A stretch of DNA of 64,000 bases, taken from Natrialba magadii ATCC 43099 (GTDB taxonomy: Archaea > Halobacteriota > Halobacteria > Halobacteriales > Natrialbaceae). Positions 27,768 through 37,269 of this stretch are shown piece by piece. The first letter of the stretch is position 1; each line of letters starts with the position of its first letter. The position numbers and the translations under genes were made by a program. Where the stretch lies: positions 2,108,001 through 2,172,000 of the forward strand of contig NC_013922.1 in NCBI RefSeq assembly GCF_000025625.1, in the 5' to 3' direction. A model generated the notes under the pieces. The model saw only the letters and a list, made by a program, of their open reading frames with translations, had not been told where the DNA came from and did no database searches.

Positions 27768-28962
27768 ACCGCCGTTCCTTCACAAAGACACTCCTTGCGG
27801 CAGGTTTCTCGCTCGGAACTGCTCTTGGACTCTCCACAGGCGATGTGAGAGCGGCCAAACGGGATGAGGTGCCTATTGTAATCGGATACTCCACAGAAGA
27901 GGAAAGTGGACCGAACAACGAGCACAAAAAGACGGTTTCTGCCCGCTGGTACGATCGGCTCACCAAAGCCCGAAGCGAATACCAAAAATTCCTGGATGGA
28001 AATTCAATCGCGGGCCGACAGGCGTCCAGCGAGACTGTTCGAGGGATTTGGGTTTCTGCTGGCAAAGTTGATGGTCAACACCCATACCTCGAGCTTCAAG
28101 TGACGGATACTGATGAAGTGACTCCGTAGGATATCTCGAAACAAATGGCGTCCCAGTGAGGATCACAGAAACTGAAAAAGAAGAACCCAAAAAGCCGACT
28201 CCAGGGACAGAAGACGAGGTAACGACATCGAACACTACTCGCCAACCTGGTGAGGCAATCGGTGATGGTGAAGATTATATTGGCACGTTGGGTGCACCAG
28301 TTCGCGAATCCGCAGGCGATGACTGGCATTTCTTCACGTGCGAGCACATTGGTGATGGGTTCAGCGAAGGCGACACGCTATATACTGGAGGATCATCATT
28401 TTCCTCTGAGATTGGCGAAGTCATTGACGAGAGCTGCTCAGATGACATGGCAGTCGCTGAACCAGAAGACGGTTGGGAACCGTCGAGGGCAATTGCTGGT
28501 GAGGGTGGAACAGAAGTTTCTGGTGCTGGTCAGTTCACGCTTGACGGTCTCGCAGACCTTGAGGAAAACGATGAAGAAGTGAAAAAATTTGGCACATCAA
28601 GTGGTATAACTAGTGGAGAAGTAGAAACCCACGACGGTACTTATTGGGTCAACGAATTTTCGTGCCCACGTCGAACGAATCAGCTACGGTGGGGCGATGA
28701 AGATGTCGGTGAAGGTGGTGATAGCGGTTCCCCAGTCTATAAGACATCGCCCAATAACGATGACTGGTTCTGGGTTGCTGCGTCATTCCACGCAATCAGG
28801 GAGGACCACATTGGTGGTGGTGACTTTGCCCATGGAACTTCTGCGTGGACAATAACGGAAGACCACGGCTGGCAGTTTTACTCACCTGAATTAGTGAACC
28901 GCCTCGGGGTCAATCCCCGAAGCGCTCGGCCTGCTCAGCCTGTAGAACAATTTCTTTGTTGA
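27755..28962 (+). pseudogene. Tat-exported chymotrypsin-like serine protease, start lost and frameshifted
   Basis: Reading from 27758 gives KTDDRRSFTKTLLAAGFSLG, a complete twin-arginine signal whose ATG is missing: the codon before Lys is CTA, supplied by the adjacent element. This frame continues to a stop at 28129. The protein then resumes in another frame, already readable from about 28120 as VGYLETNGVPVRITETEKEE, and runs to 28962. One frameshift around 28110-28128 explains this. The C-terminal part has a full trypsin-type triad: FFTCEHIGDG (His), SDDMAVAEP (Asp) and GGDSGSPVYK (Ser). It was therefore once an active secreted protease. Confidence 0.8.
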
Positions 28963-29015
28963 GTGCGGAGTGTGAAACTCGCGGTGAGTACAGAAGGTGC
29001 TTCCTCCAGAGTGAA

Positions 29016-29213
29016 TTAACTCTGGTAAAATGCAGGTTTAACCCGAGGCAACATATAATGTATCATAGGTAAATTGACAAATACGGTGCCAACATGAAAT
29101 GGAGTTACCCAATCCAGTCGCAGTATAGAGTCAATGAACACGCAAGGAAGAGGGGGTATTACTGCAATGAATAACAACCAAAATGGCAAGTCTATAAGTT
29201 TTCTGCTCGGCAA
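29016..29213 (-). CDS. Possible small membrane protein or remnant
   Basis: 65 codons with two hydrophobic stretches (LPFWLLFIAVIPPLPCVFI and HVGTVFVNLPMIHYML). It lies just outside the IS1595-type element and reads away from it. It could be a remnant of a gene cut by the insertion or a chance frame. There are no homologous features I can name. Confidence 0.3.
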   Translation of the reverse strand: MPSRKLIDLPFWLLFIAVIPPLPCVFIDSILRLDWVTPFHVGTVFVNLPMIHYMLPRVKPAFYQS

Positions 29214-29224
29214 AAACCGCCAAC

Positions 29225-30223
29225 GCTCTTGTGTAGCACTTTGTTGATCTCATAGTGTGGCTTTGATAGCGTGTTTGAGCGCTTTTCTCCCTGGTTTCCG
29301 CAGTAACTTTCGTCGAAGTTGGAACGCTCGGAGATACTGTGTGAGCTTATCTTTTGAGATGCCTCGATGAGGTGAGAGCCACGGTCGCAGCAGCGATCCG
29401 TGGCTCTCGCAGGTGTTGACGTGAACGTCTTCGTCGGCGTATTCGCCGTCACCGTGGACGACGTATTCGCGGTCGAATGCGTCGTCCTCGGCTAACGGAT
29501 CGTAGGCACGAAATCCATCGGTGTAGACAGTCAGTGGCTCCTTCTCGCGGTTTGCAAGAAGGAGCCGAACCGTCGATTCGTCGGCGGATTTCGCGGGGAT
29601 CACGTACCGATTGCCGGTGCCACGATCGACGATCGTGAACACCGGCGGTTTGTCCTGCTCGTACGATCCTCGTCCACGTGTGGACAGGCCACGCGAGCGC
29701 GACGGTCGGTCGCGCTCGCGGCCTTTCATCCCTGCAGAAACGTAGACTTCGTCAATTTCGATCGGACCAACGAGGTCAAGCGAAGGCGCGTCGAGCGCCT
29801 TCGTGAAGCGCTCGACGCGCTTGTAGATCGTTTTGTACTGAACATCGATCTCTAGCTGAAGTTGGCGCAGACTTGTGTTGAACCGGAGGAACGCGTAAAT
29901 CGAGAACAGCCACTTTCCGAGTGCGATCTTCGAATGGGCGAAGATTGTGCCAGTCTTATCGTTGAACGTGCGGTCGCAATTCTTACAGAGATAGCGCTGA
30001 AAGTGCCCATAGCTGCCGTTCTTGACCGTTAGGTCAGAACGGCAGCGAGGGCAAGTAACACCGTTACGCCAGCGAACCTGCTCCAACAGGTCCGCTGCGA
30101 CCGATTCCGACCCAAACACATCTAGCGGAATCATGCCTAACGGACACCGCTGACGCGGTGTCCTTGCTCTCTTCGATTTCCGAGCCACAGCTGAGCAGTA
30201 TCAACAATCTCCTACAGAAGAGC
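29225..30223 (-). mobile_element. IS1595-family (ISH4-like) insertion sequence, about 1 kb
   Basis: The ends are imperfect inverted repeats. The left reads GCTCTTGTGTAG then TGTTGAT and TGTGGCT, and the right, inverted, reads GCTCTTCTGTAG then TGTTGAT and TGTGGCT. They enclose one intact transposase gene. No target duplication is visible in the immediate flanks. The element looks complete and could be active. Confidence 0.8.
29250..30188 (-). CDS. IS1595-family transposase (ISXO2/ISH4-like)
   Basis: 312 residues; an internal ATG at 30134 (MIPLDVFGSESVAADLL) is the start usual for this family. An N-terminal zinc ribbon has CPRC and CKNC pairs. The DDE-like catalytic domain shows GPIEIDEVYVSAG, TVYTDGFRAYDPL and VNTCESHGSLLRPW, and ends in a basic tail. 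No frameshift or stop is seen. It catalyses movement of its own element. The coding sequence runs between the terminal repeats with its 3' end about 25 bases from the left end. Confidence 0.92.
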   Translation of the reverse strand: MARKSKRARTPRQRCPLGMIPLDVFGSESVAADLLEQVRWRNGVTCPRCRSDLTVKNGSYGHFQRYLCKNCDRTFNDKTGTIFAHSKIALGKWLFSIYAFLRFNTSLRQLQLEIDVQYKTIYKRVERFTKALDAPSLDLVGPIEIDEVYVSAGMKGRERDRPSRSRGLSTRGRGSYEQDKPPVFTIVDRGTGNRYVIPAKSADESTVRLLLANREKEPLTVYTDGFRAYDPLAEDDAFDREYVVHGDGEYADEDVHVNTCESHGSLLRPWLSPHRGISKDKLTQYLRAFQLRRKLLRKPGRKALKHAIKATL

Positions 30224-30790
30224 GTAATGGTAAAACAACCCTATCAACCCTCGAGATTCTCAAGGGGTAGTCTGTCTGTGAACTGCCTCAAGTCAAATCC
30301 CGTGGCACTCTGCCTTGACCACATGGAGAACACCAAACCTCCCTCAACAGTCAAACACCTGGATACCATCCAAAAGATCAACATATGCTTAGTGGGCCAG
30401 CTGACCTGAATATCTCCAGACTGCCAGCCAACGTCGAACTCAGAAGGGTCCGCCACCGCAGAATGTTTGACGCCGAGAAGTCATATTGTGGGTCCTTAGT
30501 GGAATCACATCCCTGATTGGAGGGCCGAAGCAACGGAGTTAAGAATCAGTTTCGGAGTCTAAATTCTCGCCCACCAGTGATGACCAGATCGTGTCGGCGA
30601 GAGACGACCGGACAGTCATCGTTTCCATCGTGTTCTCACGCTAATACTATGTAGGTAGGGGTTAGGATACCGATGTCTGTCGCGAGCCGTTCGCTCAAAA
30701 ACGCTGTCGAATGTCGCAGACGTTCGTCCGTCTGCGGGATATGAACACCCATCCCGAACGGCTTAGTGGCTCGCCGGTACCCCATTGGGT
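30224..30790. other. Intergenic region downstream of the IS element
   Basis: About 570 bases without a convincing gene. A 70-codon minus-strand frame (30244-30456) has a plausible but unrecognised sequence containing IQVSWPTKHMLIFWMV and may be a gene fragment. A perfect 8-bp stem, CGCAGACG/CGTCTGCG (30715-30736, 6-base loop), lies about 55 bases upstream of the phosphoesterase start. Confidence 0.5.
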
Positions 30791-31294
30791 ATGAAGATCG
30801 GAATCGTCTCCGACACTCACGACAACGTCGCGGCAACCGAGCGAATCACCGACATTCTCGACTCCGAAGGCGTCGAAATCGTTATTCACTGCGGCGACTT
30901 CGTCGCGCCGCTGCTCCCACCGTACTTCTCGGAGTTCGAACTGCACGGGGTTCTTGGGAACAACGACGGCGACGTTGCCAACCTGCAGGCAGCCTTCGAC
31001 TCGCTCGGTGGTGAAAGCGAACTCCACGGTCGGTTCGCCACACTCGAGTTCGACGGGCTTTCCTTCGCCGTCCTGCACGGGGAGTCGATGGACGAAGTGC
31101 GAGCAATCGCTGACTCCGAGGCGTACGACTTCGTCTGCTACGGCCACCACCACACCCGCGACCGATCGGAACATGGCCGCACGACGCTGGTGAACCCCGG
31201 CGCGCAGTTCCCGACGACGCCCGCTGACCATCAGACGATTGCACTCGTGGACACGCGCACGGAGTCCGTTCAGTTTCGGTCGGTACTCGAGTAA
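30791..31294 (+). CDS. YfcE-type metallophosphoesterase
   Basis: 167 residues from the ATG at 30791 (MKIGIVSDTHDNVAAT). Motifs of the calcineurin-like family are present: the D-x-H motif SDTHDN, GDFVAP, GNNDGD, LHGES and GHHHTRD. Two metal ions would be bound by these residues. It probably hydrolyses phosphodiesters; the natural substrate is unknown. It is followed closely by the KH-domain gene on the same strand. Confidence 0.93.
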   Translation: MKIGIVSDTHDNVAATERITDILDSEGVEIVIHCGDFVAPLLPPYFSEFELHGVLGNNDGDVANLQAAFDSLGGESELHGRFATLEFDGLSFAVLHGESMDEVRAIADSEAYDFVCYGHHHTRDRSEHGRTTLVNPGAQFPTTPADHQTIALVDTRTESVQFRSVLE

Positions 31295-31390
31295 CGACCT
31301 GTGCTGAGCCGTTTGTCGCGGTGTGTGCAGTGGTCCCGAACGGCGACGACGGACCAAGGCCTTAACCTCACGCAGCAAGTACCCGGGTAC

Positions 31391-31969
31391 ATGCAGCACG
31401 TGAAGATTCCGCAGGACCGGATCGGAGTTCTCATTGGTGAGGGTGGCGAGACGATGCGCGAGATCGAGGCGGAAGCCGAAGTGCGACTGGACATTGATTC
31501 GGAGAACGGTTCCGTTGCCATCGAAACGGTTGGCGACCCCGTTCTCGGGCTGAAGGGGCCCGAAATCGTTCGTGCGATCGGACGTGGGTTCCCGCCAGAA
31601 GACGCGCTTCGGTTGCTCGAAGACGACATGATGATGTTCGATATCGTCGACATCGACGCCGCCTCGCGGAACAAGAACGACATGAAGCGCCAGAAGGGCC
31701 GACTCATCGGCGAAGGCGGGCGGACCCGCGAGCTCATGGAAGAGCTCTCGGGTGCGTCGGTTGTCATCTACGGGTCGACGCTGGGACTCATTGGGACGCC
31801 GCCCGAGGTCGAGGCCGCACGAACCGCCGCAGAGATGCTTCTCGATGGGGCTCCGCACGGAACGGTCTATTCGTTCTTAGAAGAGAAGCATAACGAGATG
31901 AAACATCAGGGGCTGCAGTATCATCGGTACCCTGGCTCCGGCTCCGATTCTGGGTCAGAGTCGCCGTAG
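31391..31969 (+). CDS. KH-domain RNA-binding protein, Dim2/Pno1-like
   Basis: 192 residues from the ATG at 31391 (MQHVKIPQDRIGVLIGEGG). It has two KH domains. The first carries the GxxG loop in LIGEGGETMREIE. The second has the longer RLIGEGGRTRELMEELSGA and an IYGSTLGLIGTP strand. This layout matches archaeal homologues of eukaryotic Pno1/Dim2, which bind the 3' end of small-subunit rRNA and work with RIO kinases. The frame stays open to 31301 but the conserved start is internal. The C-terminus has a Ser/Gly/Asp tail. Confidence 0.92.
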   Translation: MQHVKIPQDRIGVLIGEGGETMREIEAEAEVRLDIDSENGSVAIETVGDPVLGLKGPEIVRAIGRGFPPEDALRLLEDDMMMFDIVDIDAASRNKNDMKRQKGRLIGEGGRTRELMEELSGASVVIYGSTLGLIGTPPEVEAARTAAEMLLDGAPHGTVYSFLEEKHNEMKHQGLQYHRYPGSGSDSGSESP

Positions 31970-32275
31970 CTCCTATCTTCCTGCTCCGTCAATTCTCGTG
32001 CCGTTCTGTCCCGTCACGGTCTCTCCCGCTCCCTTCTGTCACAGTGTCCGACGGCCGTTTTCGCTTTTCCAGGTTCTCCGACGCGTTTTTCGCTCTCCAT
32101 CGAGTTCCTAACTTTCGATTGGCTCGCTGGAACTTCCTCGATCATGCGGACTGATCGCTGATAAATAACTGCTGACCGGTTTCACGCGGTGCAACACCCC
32201 CCGTCGATTCAGTGCTGCTGAGGGATCGAACACCACAACATTTATATAGAATAACAATCAATCCTTCGGTTGACT
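31970..32275. other. Promoter region of the thermosome gene
   Basis: About 300 bases without a gene, T/C-rich on the plus strand in the first half. The thermosome promoter occupies the last 40 bases. Confidence 0.6.
32239..32250 (+). promoter_or_regulatory. TATA box of the thermosome gene
   Basis: CATTTATATAGA is centred about 31 bases upstream of the ATG at 32276, preceded by an A/C-rich BRE-like stretch (CACCACAA). The spacing predicts a very short leader. It is the clearest archaeal promoter in the first half of the window, as expected for an abundant heat-inducible chaperonin. Confidence 0.75.
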
Positions 32276-33949
32276 ATGGCTCAACAGCAGATGGGCAACC
32301 AGCCCCTTATCGTTCTCTCGGAGGACAGCCAGCGAACCTCCGGGAAAGACGCGCAGTCGATGAACGTACAGGCCGGCAAGGCAGTCGCCGAGTCCGTTCG
32401 GACGACCCTCGGCCCGAAGGGGATGGACAAGATGCTTGTCGACTCCTCGGGCAACGTCATCGTTACGAACGACGGGGTCACACTCCTCTCGGAGATGGAG
32501 ATCGACCACCCGGCGGCCGACATGATCGTCGAAGTCGCCGAAACCCAGGAGGACGAGGTCGGCGACGGCACCACGAGCGCCGTCGTCGTCTCTGGTGAAC
32601 TCCTGAGCCAGGCCGAGGATCTCCTCGAGCAGGACATCCACGCAACCACGCTCGCACAGGGATACCGCCAGGCCGCCGAGGAAGCCACGAACGCACTCGA
32701 GGAGATCGCGATCGAGGTCGACGAGGACGACGACGAGATCCTCCACCAGATCGCCGCCACCGCGATGACCGGCAAGGGCGCAGAGAGCGCACGCGACCTC
32801 CTCTCGGAGCTCGTTGTCGACGCCGTCCAGGCCGTCGCTGACGAGGACAGCATCGACACGGACAACATCAAGGTCGAGAAGGTCGTCGGCGGCTCGATCG
32901 AGAACTCCGAGCTCGTCGAAGGCGTCATCGTCGACAAGGAGCGTGTCTCGGACAACATGCCGTACTTCGCCGAGGACGCAAACGTCGCGATCATCGACGG
33001 CGACCTCGAGATCAAGGAGACCGAGATCGACGCCGAGGTCAACGTCACCGACCCAGAGCAGCTCGAGCAGTTCTTAGAGCAGGAAGAGGCACAGCTGCGC
33101 GAGATGGCCGAAGCAGTTGCTGACGCCGGCGCTGACGTCGTCTTCGTCGACGGCGGTATCGACGACATGGCCCAGCACTACCTCGCACAGGAGGGCATCA
33201 TCGCCGTCCGTCGCGTCAAGTCCAGCGACCAGTCTCAGCTGGCCCGCGCGACCGGCGCAACGCCCGTCTCCTCGGTCGACGACCTCACCGAGGACGACCT
33301 CGGCTTCGCCGGCAGCGTCGCCCAGAAGGACATCGCAGGCGACCAGCGCATCTTTGTCGAGGACGTCGACGACGCGAAGGCCGTCACCCTCATCCTCCGC
33401 GGTGGCACCGAGCACGTCATCGACGAAGTCGACCGCGCAATCGAGGACTCGCTGGGTGTCGTTCGGACGACGCTTCAGGACGGCAAGGTGCTCGCCGGCG
33501 GCGGCGCACCGGAAGTCGAGCTCTCGCTCGCGCTGCGTGACTACGCTGACTCCGTCGGTGGCCGCGAACAGCTCGCCGTCGAGGCGTTCGCAGACGCACT
33601 CGAGGTCATCCCGCGCACGCTGGCCGAGAACGCGGGTCTCGATCCAATCGACTCGCTCGTTGAGCTTCGCGCAGACCACGACGGCGGCAACGAGGCCGCT
33701 GGCCTCGACGCGTTCACCGGCGACACGATCGACATGGCCGAGGAAGGCGTCTACGAGCCGCTGCGAGTGAAGACGCAGGCGATCGAGTCCGCAACCGAAG
33801 CCGCAGTCATGCTGCTTCGAATCGACGACGTCATCGCGGCCGGCGACCTCGCGGTTGCCGACGATGACGAGGGCGAGGACATGCCACCAGGCGGCGGTGG
33901 CATGGGCGGCATGGGCGGTATGGGTGGCGGCATGGGCGGCATGATGTAG
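32276..33949 (+). CDS. Thermosome subunit (group II chaperonin)
   Basis: 557 residues. The ATP-binding loop is [15 protein letters not shown], with further motifs [26 protein letters not shown] and the [14 protein letters not shown] apical region. The C-terminal GGM-rich tail ([17 protein letters not shown]) is typical of haloarchaeal CCT subunits. It forms an eight-fold double ring that folds proteins in the cytosol. The preceding TTG at 32270 is less likely to be the start. Which paralogue (cct1, 2 or 3) cannot be decided here. Confidence 0.97.
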   Translation: MAQQQMGNQPLIVLSEDSQRTSGKDAQSMNVQAGKAVAESVRTTLGPKGMDKMLVDSSGNVIVTNDGVTLLSEMEIDHPAADMIVEVAETQEDEVGDGTTSAVVVSGELLSQAEDLLEQDIHATTLAQGYRQAAEEATNALEEIAIEVDEDDDEILHQIAATAMTGKGAESARDLLSELVVDAVQAVADEDSIDTDNIKVEKVVGGSIENSELVEGVIVDKERVSDNMPYFAEDANVAIIDGDLEIKETEIDAEVNVTDPEQLEQFLEQEEAQLREMAEAVADAGADVVFVDGGIDDMAQHYLAQEGIIAVRRVKSSDQSQLARATGATPVSSVDDLTEDDLGFAGSVAQKDIAGDQRIFVEDVDDAKAVTLILRGGTEHVIDEVDRAIEDSLGVVRTTLQDGKVLAGGGAPEVELSLALRDYADSVGGREQLAVEAFADALEVIPRTLAENAGLDPIDSLVELRADHDGGNEAAGLDAFTGDTIDMAEEGVYEPLRVKTQAIESATEAAVMLLRIDDVIAAGDLAVADDDEGEDMPPGGGGMGGMGGMGGGMGGMM

Positions 33950-34296
33950 GCGAGGGACGAACGAAGTGAGTTCCTCGTAAATTCGAGCGGGGAGCGCGAG
34001 CGATCCGCGAGCAAAGCGCGGTTTGAACGAAACCAAACCCGCGTCCATGCGAACGGCGCGTTGCGCCGTGAGTACGCGACGTCGGGGCAACCCACACGAG
34101 CAAGCGTCTCGTGAAAGCGAGCGGGAAGCGAACGACCCGCGAGCAAACCCGACTCGCAGCGACCCACGCCCCACTGAGTAGTACTGTCGTCTCGGATTCC
34201 ATCCGAGAACACTTGCGACGGCCCATTTTGCCGTTTGCGCTCGCTATCACTGAGTGACAACGATACTGTTGTCCGGCTCTCTCGGCCGGAGAACCA
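33950..34296. other. GC-rich intergenic region with imperfect repeats
   Basis: No gene. Two imperfect direct copies of a GCGAGCGAnCCGCGAGCAAA-like block lie at about 33995-34020 and 34120-34147. A stem TCCGGC/GCCGGA with a 7-base loop (34272-34290) sits just before the inverted repeat at 34297 and could be a 3'-end structure. Confidence 0.55.
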
Positions 34297-34375
34297 CTTA
34301 ACAGTTGTTGGCAATGTGGGTGATGTTATTCAGTTTGAGGGTGCCGTCGGGACGATCTCTTTCAGAGGCTGAGCT

Positions 34376-34801
34376 TCAGGTAAAACCCTTCCGAATCATC
34401 TCGATGAATTCTGATAACTCCCCCTCAGGAACTTCCCCGATTTCGAGTGAACCCGGGTCGTCAATCATGTTACTCAGGAACACGATAGCCTTCCAGTATT
34501 TCCCGTCCTCACCGAGGTCGTGATCGTCGTCTCGGTCGGCACCAATCGCGTTCGCCACTGTCCACATGTTGTACAGCAGCACCGCGTAGCCGAACAGGAA
34601 CATTCGGTGTTCGATCTGACTCGATCCGGACTGTGGCAGAAACCGATTCTTGATCACTCGATATGAGGTCTCTACCCTCCATCTGCCACGGAATTTCTCA
34701 GCCAGTACCTCCGCGCCGTTTCGCTCCTTGGTGGCGAATTCTCGCGGGTCGCGGTTGGTGTAGAACTGCGTCAGCGCGTCGGTCGGGTCGTCGATAATCA
34801 G
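34376..34801 (-). pseudogene. DDE transposase, C-terminal fragment
   Basis: About 140 codons resemble the C-terminal end of an IS4/ISH3-type transposase: KFRGRWRVETSYRVIKNRF carries the conserved YREK-like glutamate region, followed by RMFLFGYAVLLYNMWTVANA. Its stop lies 79 bases from the inverted repeat at 34297, as expected for an IS 3' end. The upstream catalytic aspartates are absent. The family assignment is by motif memory only. Confidence 0.7.
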
Positions 34802-34983
34802 CATACTGGCATTAGTACTACCTAGCGTGCAAGATGTCGAGAATATATGCAGCAATCAGGTCCTGTTTTCACTGATATTATGTTGGATCAAAATTATTGT
34901 ATCTTGAACTAAACGCTGGAATGCCTGGTCTACTCTCACAGAATGCGTGATGAACGTGTGGGAGTTAGAGGCGTCTATTCGAG

Positions 34984-35796
34984 TTATTTCTGAGAAGCGA
35001 TCGAGTGAGCACCCAAGAACGAATCGATCTCCAAAGAGATTCGTTTTGGCGCTTCAGCGGGACCGCTGTGACTCACACCGTCGAATTCAACAAGACGACT
35101 GTGGGGAATCACCTTGTGAATATCTCGGGCACTCTCACGGAGGAAGTTGGGTCCGCTGGTGCCGGTCAGTACGAGTACGGGAACGGAAATGTCGAGACGG
35201 TCGGGGAGTTGGTATTGCTCGACGGCTCGGTTCATCCTGACGACTTCCTCGGCGAGCTGTACGCACTCTGGCCAGACTGGCCACTCCGCTAACCACGCAT
35301 CCAGGTCGTCGATTCCCTCGGGATGGAGGACCTGTTCAATATAACGCTTCACCGCCTCCCGGGGTTCTCCCGTGTCAATGAGTGTCTGCATGCGATCGGC
35401 AAGATCAGCATCGGCCCGGTAGTCCTCAGGGAGGACTGCTGGCTCATACGCGACAACTCCTCCAACCGATGCTTCCGTCGCGGACTCAATCGCGGTGAGT
35501 GCGCCGTACGAGTGCCCGAAGAGGATCGGCTCGCCGTCAACAGAATCAACGAGGGTTCGGACATACTCCACCTCACGGTTCAGCACATCGTCGGCACTGG
35601 TCTCGCTCGGGTCGTCGAGACACGTCCCGAATCCGGGTCGTTGTGGAACGATAGCGGCGTACTCGTCGAGGTGTGAAACGACTGGATTCCAGTATTCGCG
35701 TGGTGCCATTCCTCCGTGAAGGAGGACTACCGGCCGACCATTGCCATGGCGTTCGTACGTTACGTCGATAGCACCTTCTGATTGTTTCGTCTGCAT
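34984..35796 (-). CDS. Alpha/beta hydrolase
   Basis: 270 residues from the ATG at 35796 (MQTKQSEGAIDVTYERHG). The oxyanion-hole motif is VVLLHGGMAPREYW, the nucleophile elbow is ILFGHSYGALTA (Ser), and the catalytic His is in FDGVSHSGP. A cap region rich in acidic residues and Trp lies between. It is close to haloalkane/haloperoxidase-like hydrolases; the substrate is unknown. The frame extends further upstream but without a plausible start. It is divergently arranged with the HTH-10 regulator 206 bases away, suggesting that the regulator controls it. Confidence 0.88.
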   Translation of the reverse strand: MQTKQSEGAIDVTYERHGNGRPVVLLHGGMAPREYWNPVVSHLDEYAAIVPQRPGFGTCLDDPSETSADDVLNREVEYVRTLVDSVDGEPILFGHSYGALTAIESATEASVGGVVAYEPAVLPEDYRADADLADRMQTLIDTGEPREAVKRYIEQVLHPEGIDDLDAWLAEWPVWPECVQLAEEVVRMNRAVEQYQLPDRLDISVPVLVLTGTSGPNFLRESARDIHKVIPHSRLVEFDGVSHSGPAEAPKRISLEIDSFLGAHSIASQK

Positions 35797-36002
35797 ACGT
35801 GTCGGCGTTCGTGGCGAATTGGCCAAAGCTATTCTCTCAGTGATGGTGCCGTTTAAGTCAGAGATGCCATTTCCTGAACATGTGAACCACGGCCGTCCGT
35901 CCAGTACCGAGGTATCCGTGGTTAGATCCAGATATTCCACATGAATTCAGGCTTGCCCAACTCTTTCGATATCCTCATTACCGTAACTAGAGACCACGAT
36001 GC

Positions 36003-36689
36003 ATGGGGCTCGTTGCAGAGTTCAATATTCACTGTGAGGCTCTCCCACTCGTCGAGGTAGCGGCTGCAGTGCCACGAGCAACGCTCATTCTTGACATTCA
36101 GTTCAATCACGGTGACCGGCCACTGTTTATTGCTACCGTAACAGACGGTTCGCAGGCTGTCATTGAGGAGGCTTTGACCGACGCTTTCGACGTTGGTGAG
36201 TGGACACTGATTGGTCAGGCTGGCAAGACGCGACGGTATCAGGTGTCACCAGCACTCGACTTCGAGGAACAACTTGGTGAGCACATCGAGGACCTTTCTG
36301 GGCTCGAATCCCTCGCCACCACCGAAGCTATCATTGAACGTATCGAGGTGAAAACGGACGGCTGGCGACAGTCAGGCTGGTTTGCCGACCGGGAGGCGTT
36401 CAACGAGTTCTCGTCATTCTGGCAGCAAAACGCTGGGTTTCGGTTGCACCGACTCACTCGTGATGGCGAGTCTGAGCCACCCGGTGATGGCCTCTCGGAC
36501 CGACAACACGAGGCACTTAGAACAGCCTACGAAATGGGTTATTTTGACATTCCACGGAAGACCTCTCTAGACAGAATCGGGAAAGAATTAGACATTTCGG
36601 CGTCTTCCGTATCGGAGCGTCTCCGTCGCGCTCAAACCCAGTTCCTACAGGATACGATGGCCCCAACGTGGCCACCACTCCCCGAGTAA
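36003..36689 (+). CDS. HTH-10 family (bacterio-opsin activator-like) transcriptional regulator
   Basis: 228 residues. The C-terminal HTH-10 domain is clear (LSDRQHEALRTAYEMGYFD, then IGKELDISASSVSERLRRAQ). The N-terminal 150 residues are the Bat-type sensor-like beta/alpha region seen in this archaeal family (FNIHCEALPLVEVAAAVP, VGEWTLIGQAGKTRRYQV). Members bind promoters and respond to unknown signals. It is divergent from the hydrolase and lies upstream of the RAMP cluster inside the repeat-bounded segment, so either could be its target. Confidence 0.9.
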   Translation: MGLVAEFNIHCEALPLVEVAAAVPRATLILDIQFNHGDRPLFIATVTDGSQAVIEEALTDAFDVGEWTLIGQAGKTRRYQVSPALDFEEQLGEHIEDLSGLESLATTEAIIERIEVKTDGWRQSGWFADREAFNEFSSFWQQNAGFRLHRLTRDGESEPPGDGLSDRQHEALRTAYEMGYFDIPRKTSLDRIGKELDISASSVSERLRRAQTQFLQDTMAPTWPPLPE

Positions 36690-36887
36690 CAAATGTTCAT
36701 ATGGATTTACTGGACTAAATGGTCGCCCTAGTCCCAATCAGACCAAATCCTCGTGCAAGACTTGCGCCTTGTATCCATCTCAGCGTATTCTGACTGGAAA
36801 TAGAAACGGCCGTCTTCTCACTCGAATAAGAGTCTACGGTTAATACTATGAGCTGATGTTTCGCCCGAGGCATTACCTCGTAATCAG

Positions 36888-37070
36888 TCACCCCTCGTCA
36901 CAAACAACGTCTCGCAACTCTTTGAGCAGTTCCGGGTGATGTTCTGCGAGAACATCGACATCTGTCTCCAATTCATCGATTCTGCTACGCACACGGTGGA
37001 TCGCCTGGTATCGTTTTTCATCAGATACAGTAACCTCACCGGTAATTCTCTCACGGTCAGTCGTTGTCAT
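36888..37070 (-). CDS. Small acidic haloarchaeal hypothetical protein
   Basis: 60 residues from the ATG at 37070 (MTTTDRERITGEVTVSDEKR). An N-terminal loop is followed by a long helix (YQAIHRVRSRIDELETDVDVLAEHHPELLKELRD) and a Cys near the end. Its regular coding character and typical amino-acid use support a real gene. I do not recognise a function. It points away from the RAMP cluster. Confidence 0.6.
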   Translation of the reverse strand: MTTTDRERITGEVTVSDEKRYQAIHRVRSRIDELETDVDVLAEHHPELLKELRDVVCDEG

Positions 37071-37213
37071 AATGGCTCGGTATTTGCTCACGTACCGTGA
37101 TTCAGAGACCATCTACTTCTACGTTAGCACCAAAGCAACCTAACTTTGCACCATAGCCAATAGTTTGCTATAATGCTAAGTTCTAAGTTGGTGGCCAATA
37201 GAGATGTAGCTGA

Positions 37214-37269
37214 GAAGCGCGGGATTGCTGAAAATGAGACCGGTGTTGAAGGCACCGACCCCGCGCTTC
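37214..37269 (+). ncRNA. Candidate structured RNA upstream of the RAMP cluster
   Basis: GAAGCGCGGG (37214-37223) pairs perfectly with CCCGCGCTTC (37260-37269), and inside the 36-base interval CGGTG (37241-37245) pairs with CACCG (37253-37257) around a TTGAAGG loop. GCTATAAT at 37168-37175 would place a start near 37198, just before the structure. Strand and transcription are inferred. It is not a CRISPR repeat array because only one copy exists. Confidence 0.35.

Noticed and set aside
29200-30235. Target duplication of the IS1595-type element
   Set aside because: The sequences just outside the terminal repeats (ACCGCCA and AATGGTA) do not match in either frame of end definition.
33950-34260. 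Minus-strand coding region (366-codon frame from 34174)
   Set aside because: It continues antisense through the thermosome gene and is produced by GC-rich codon bias.
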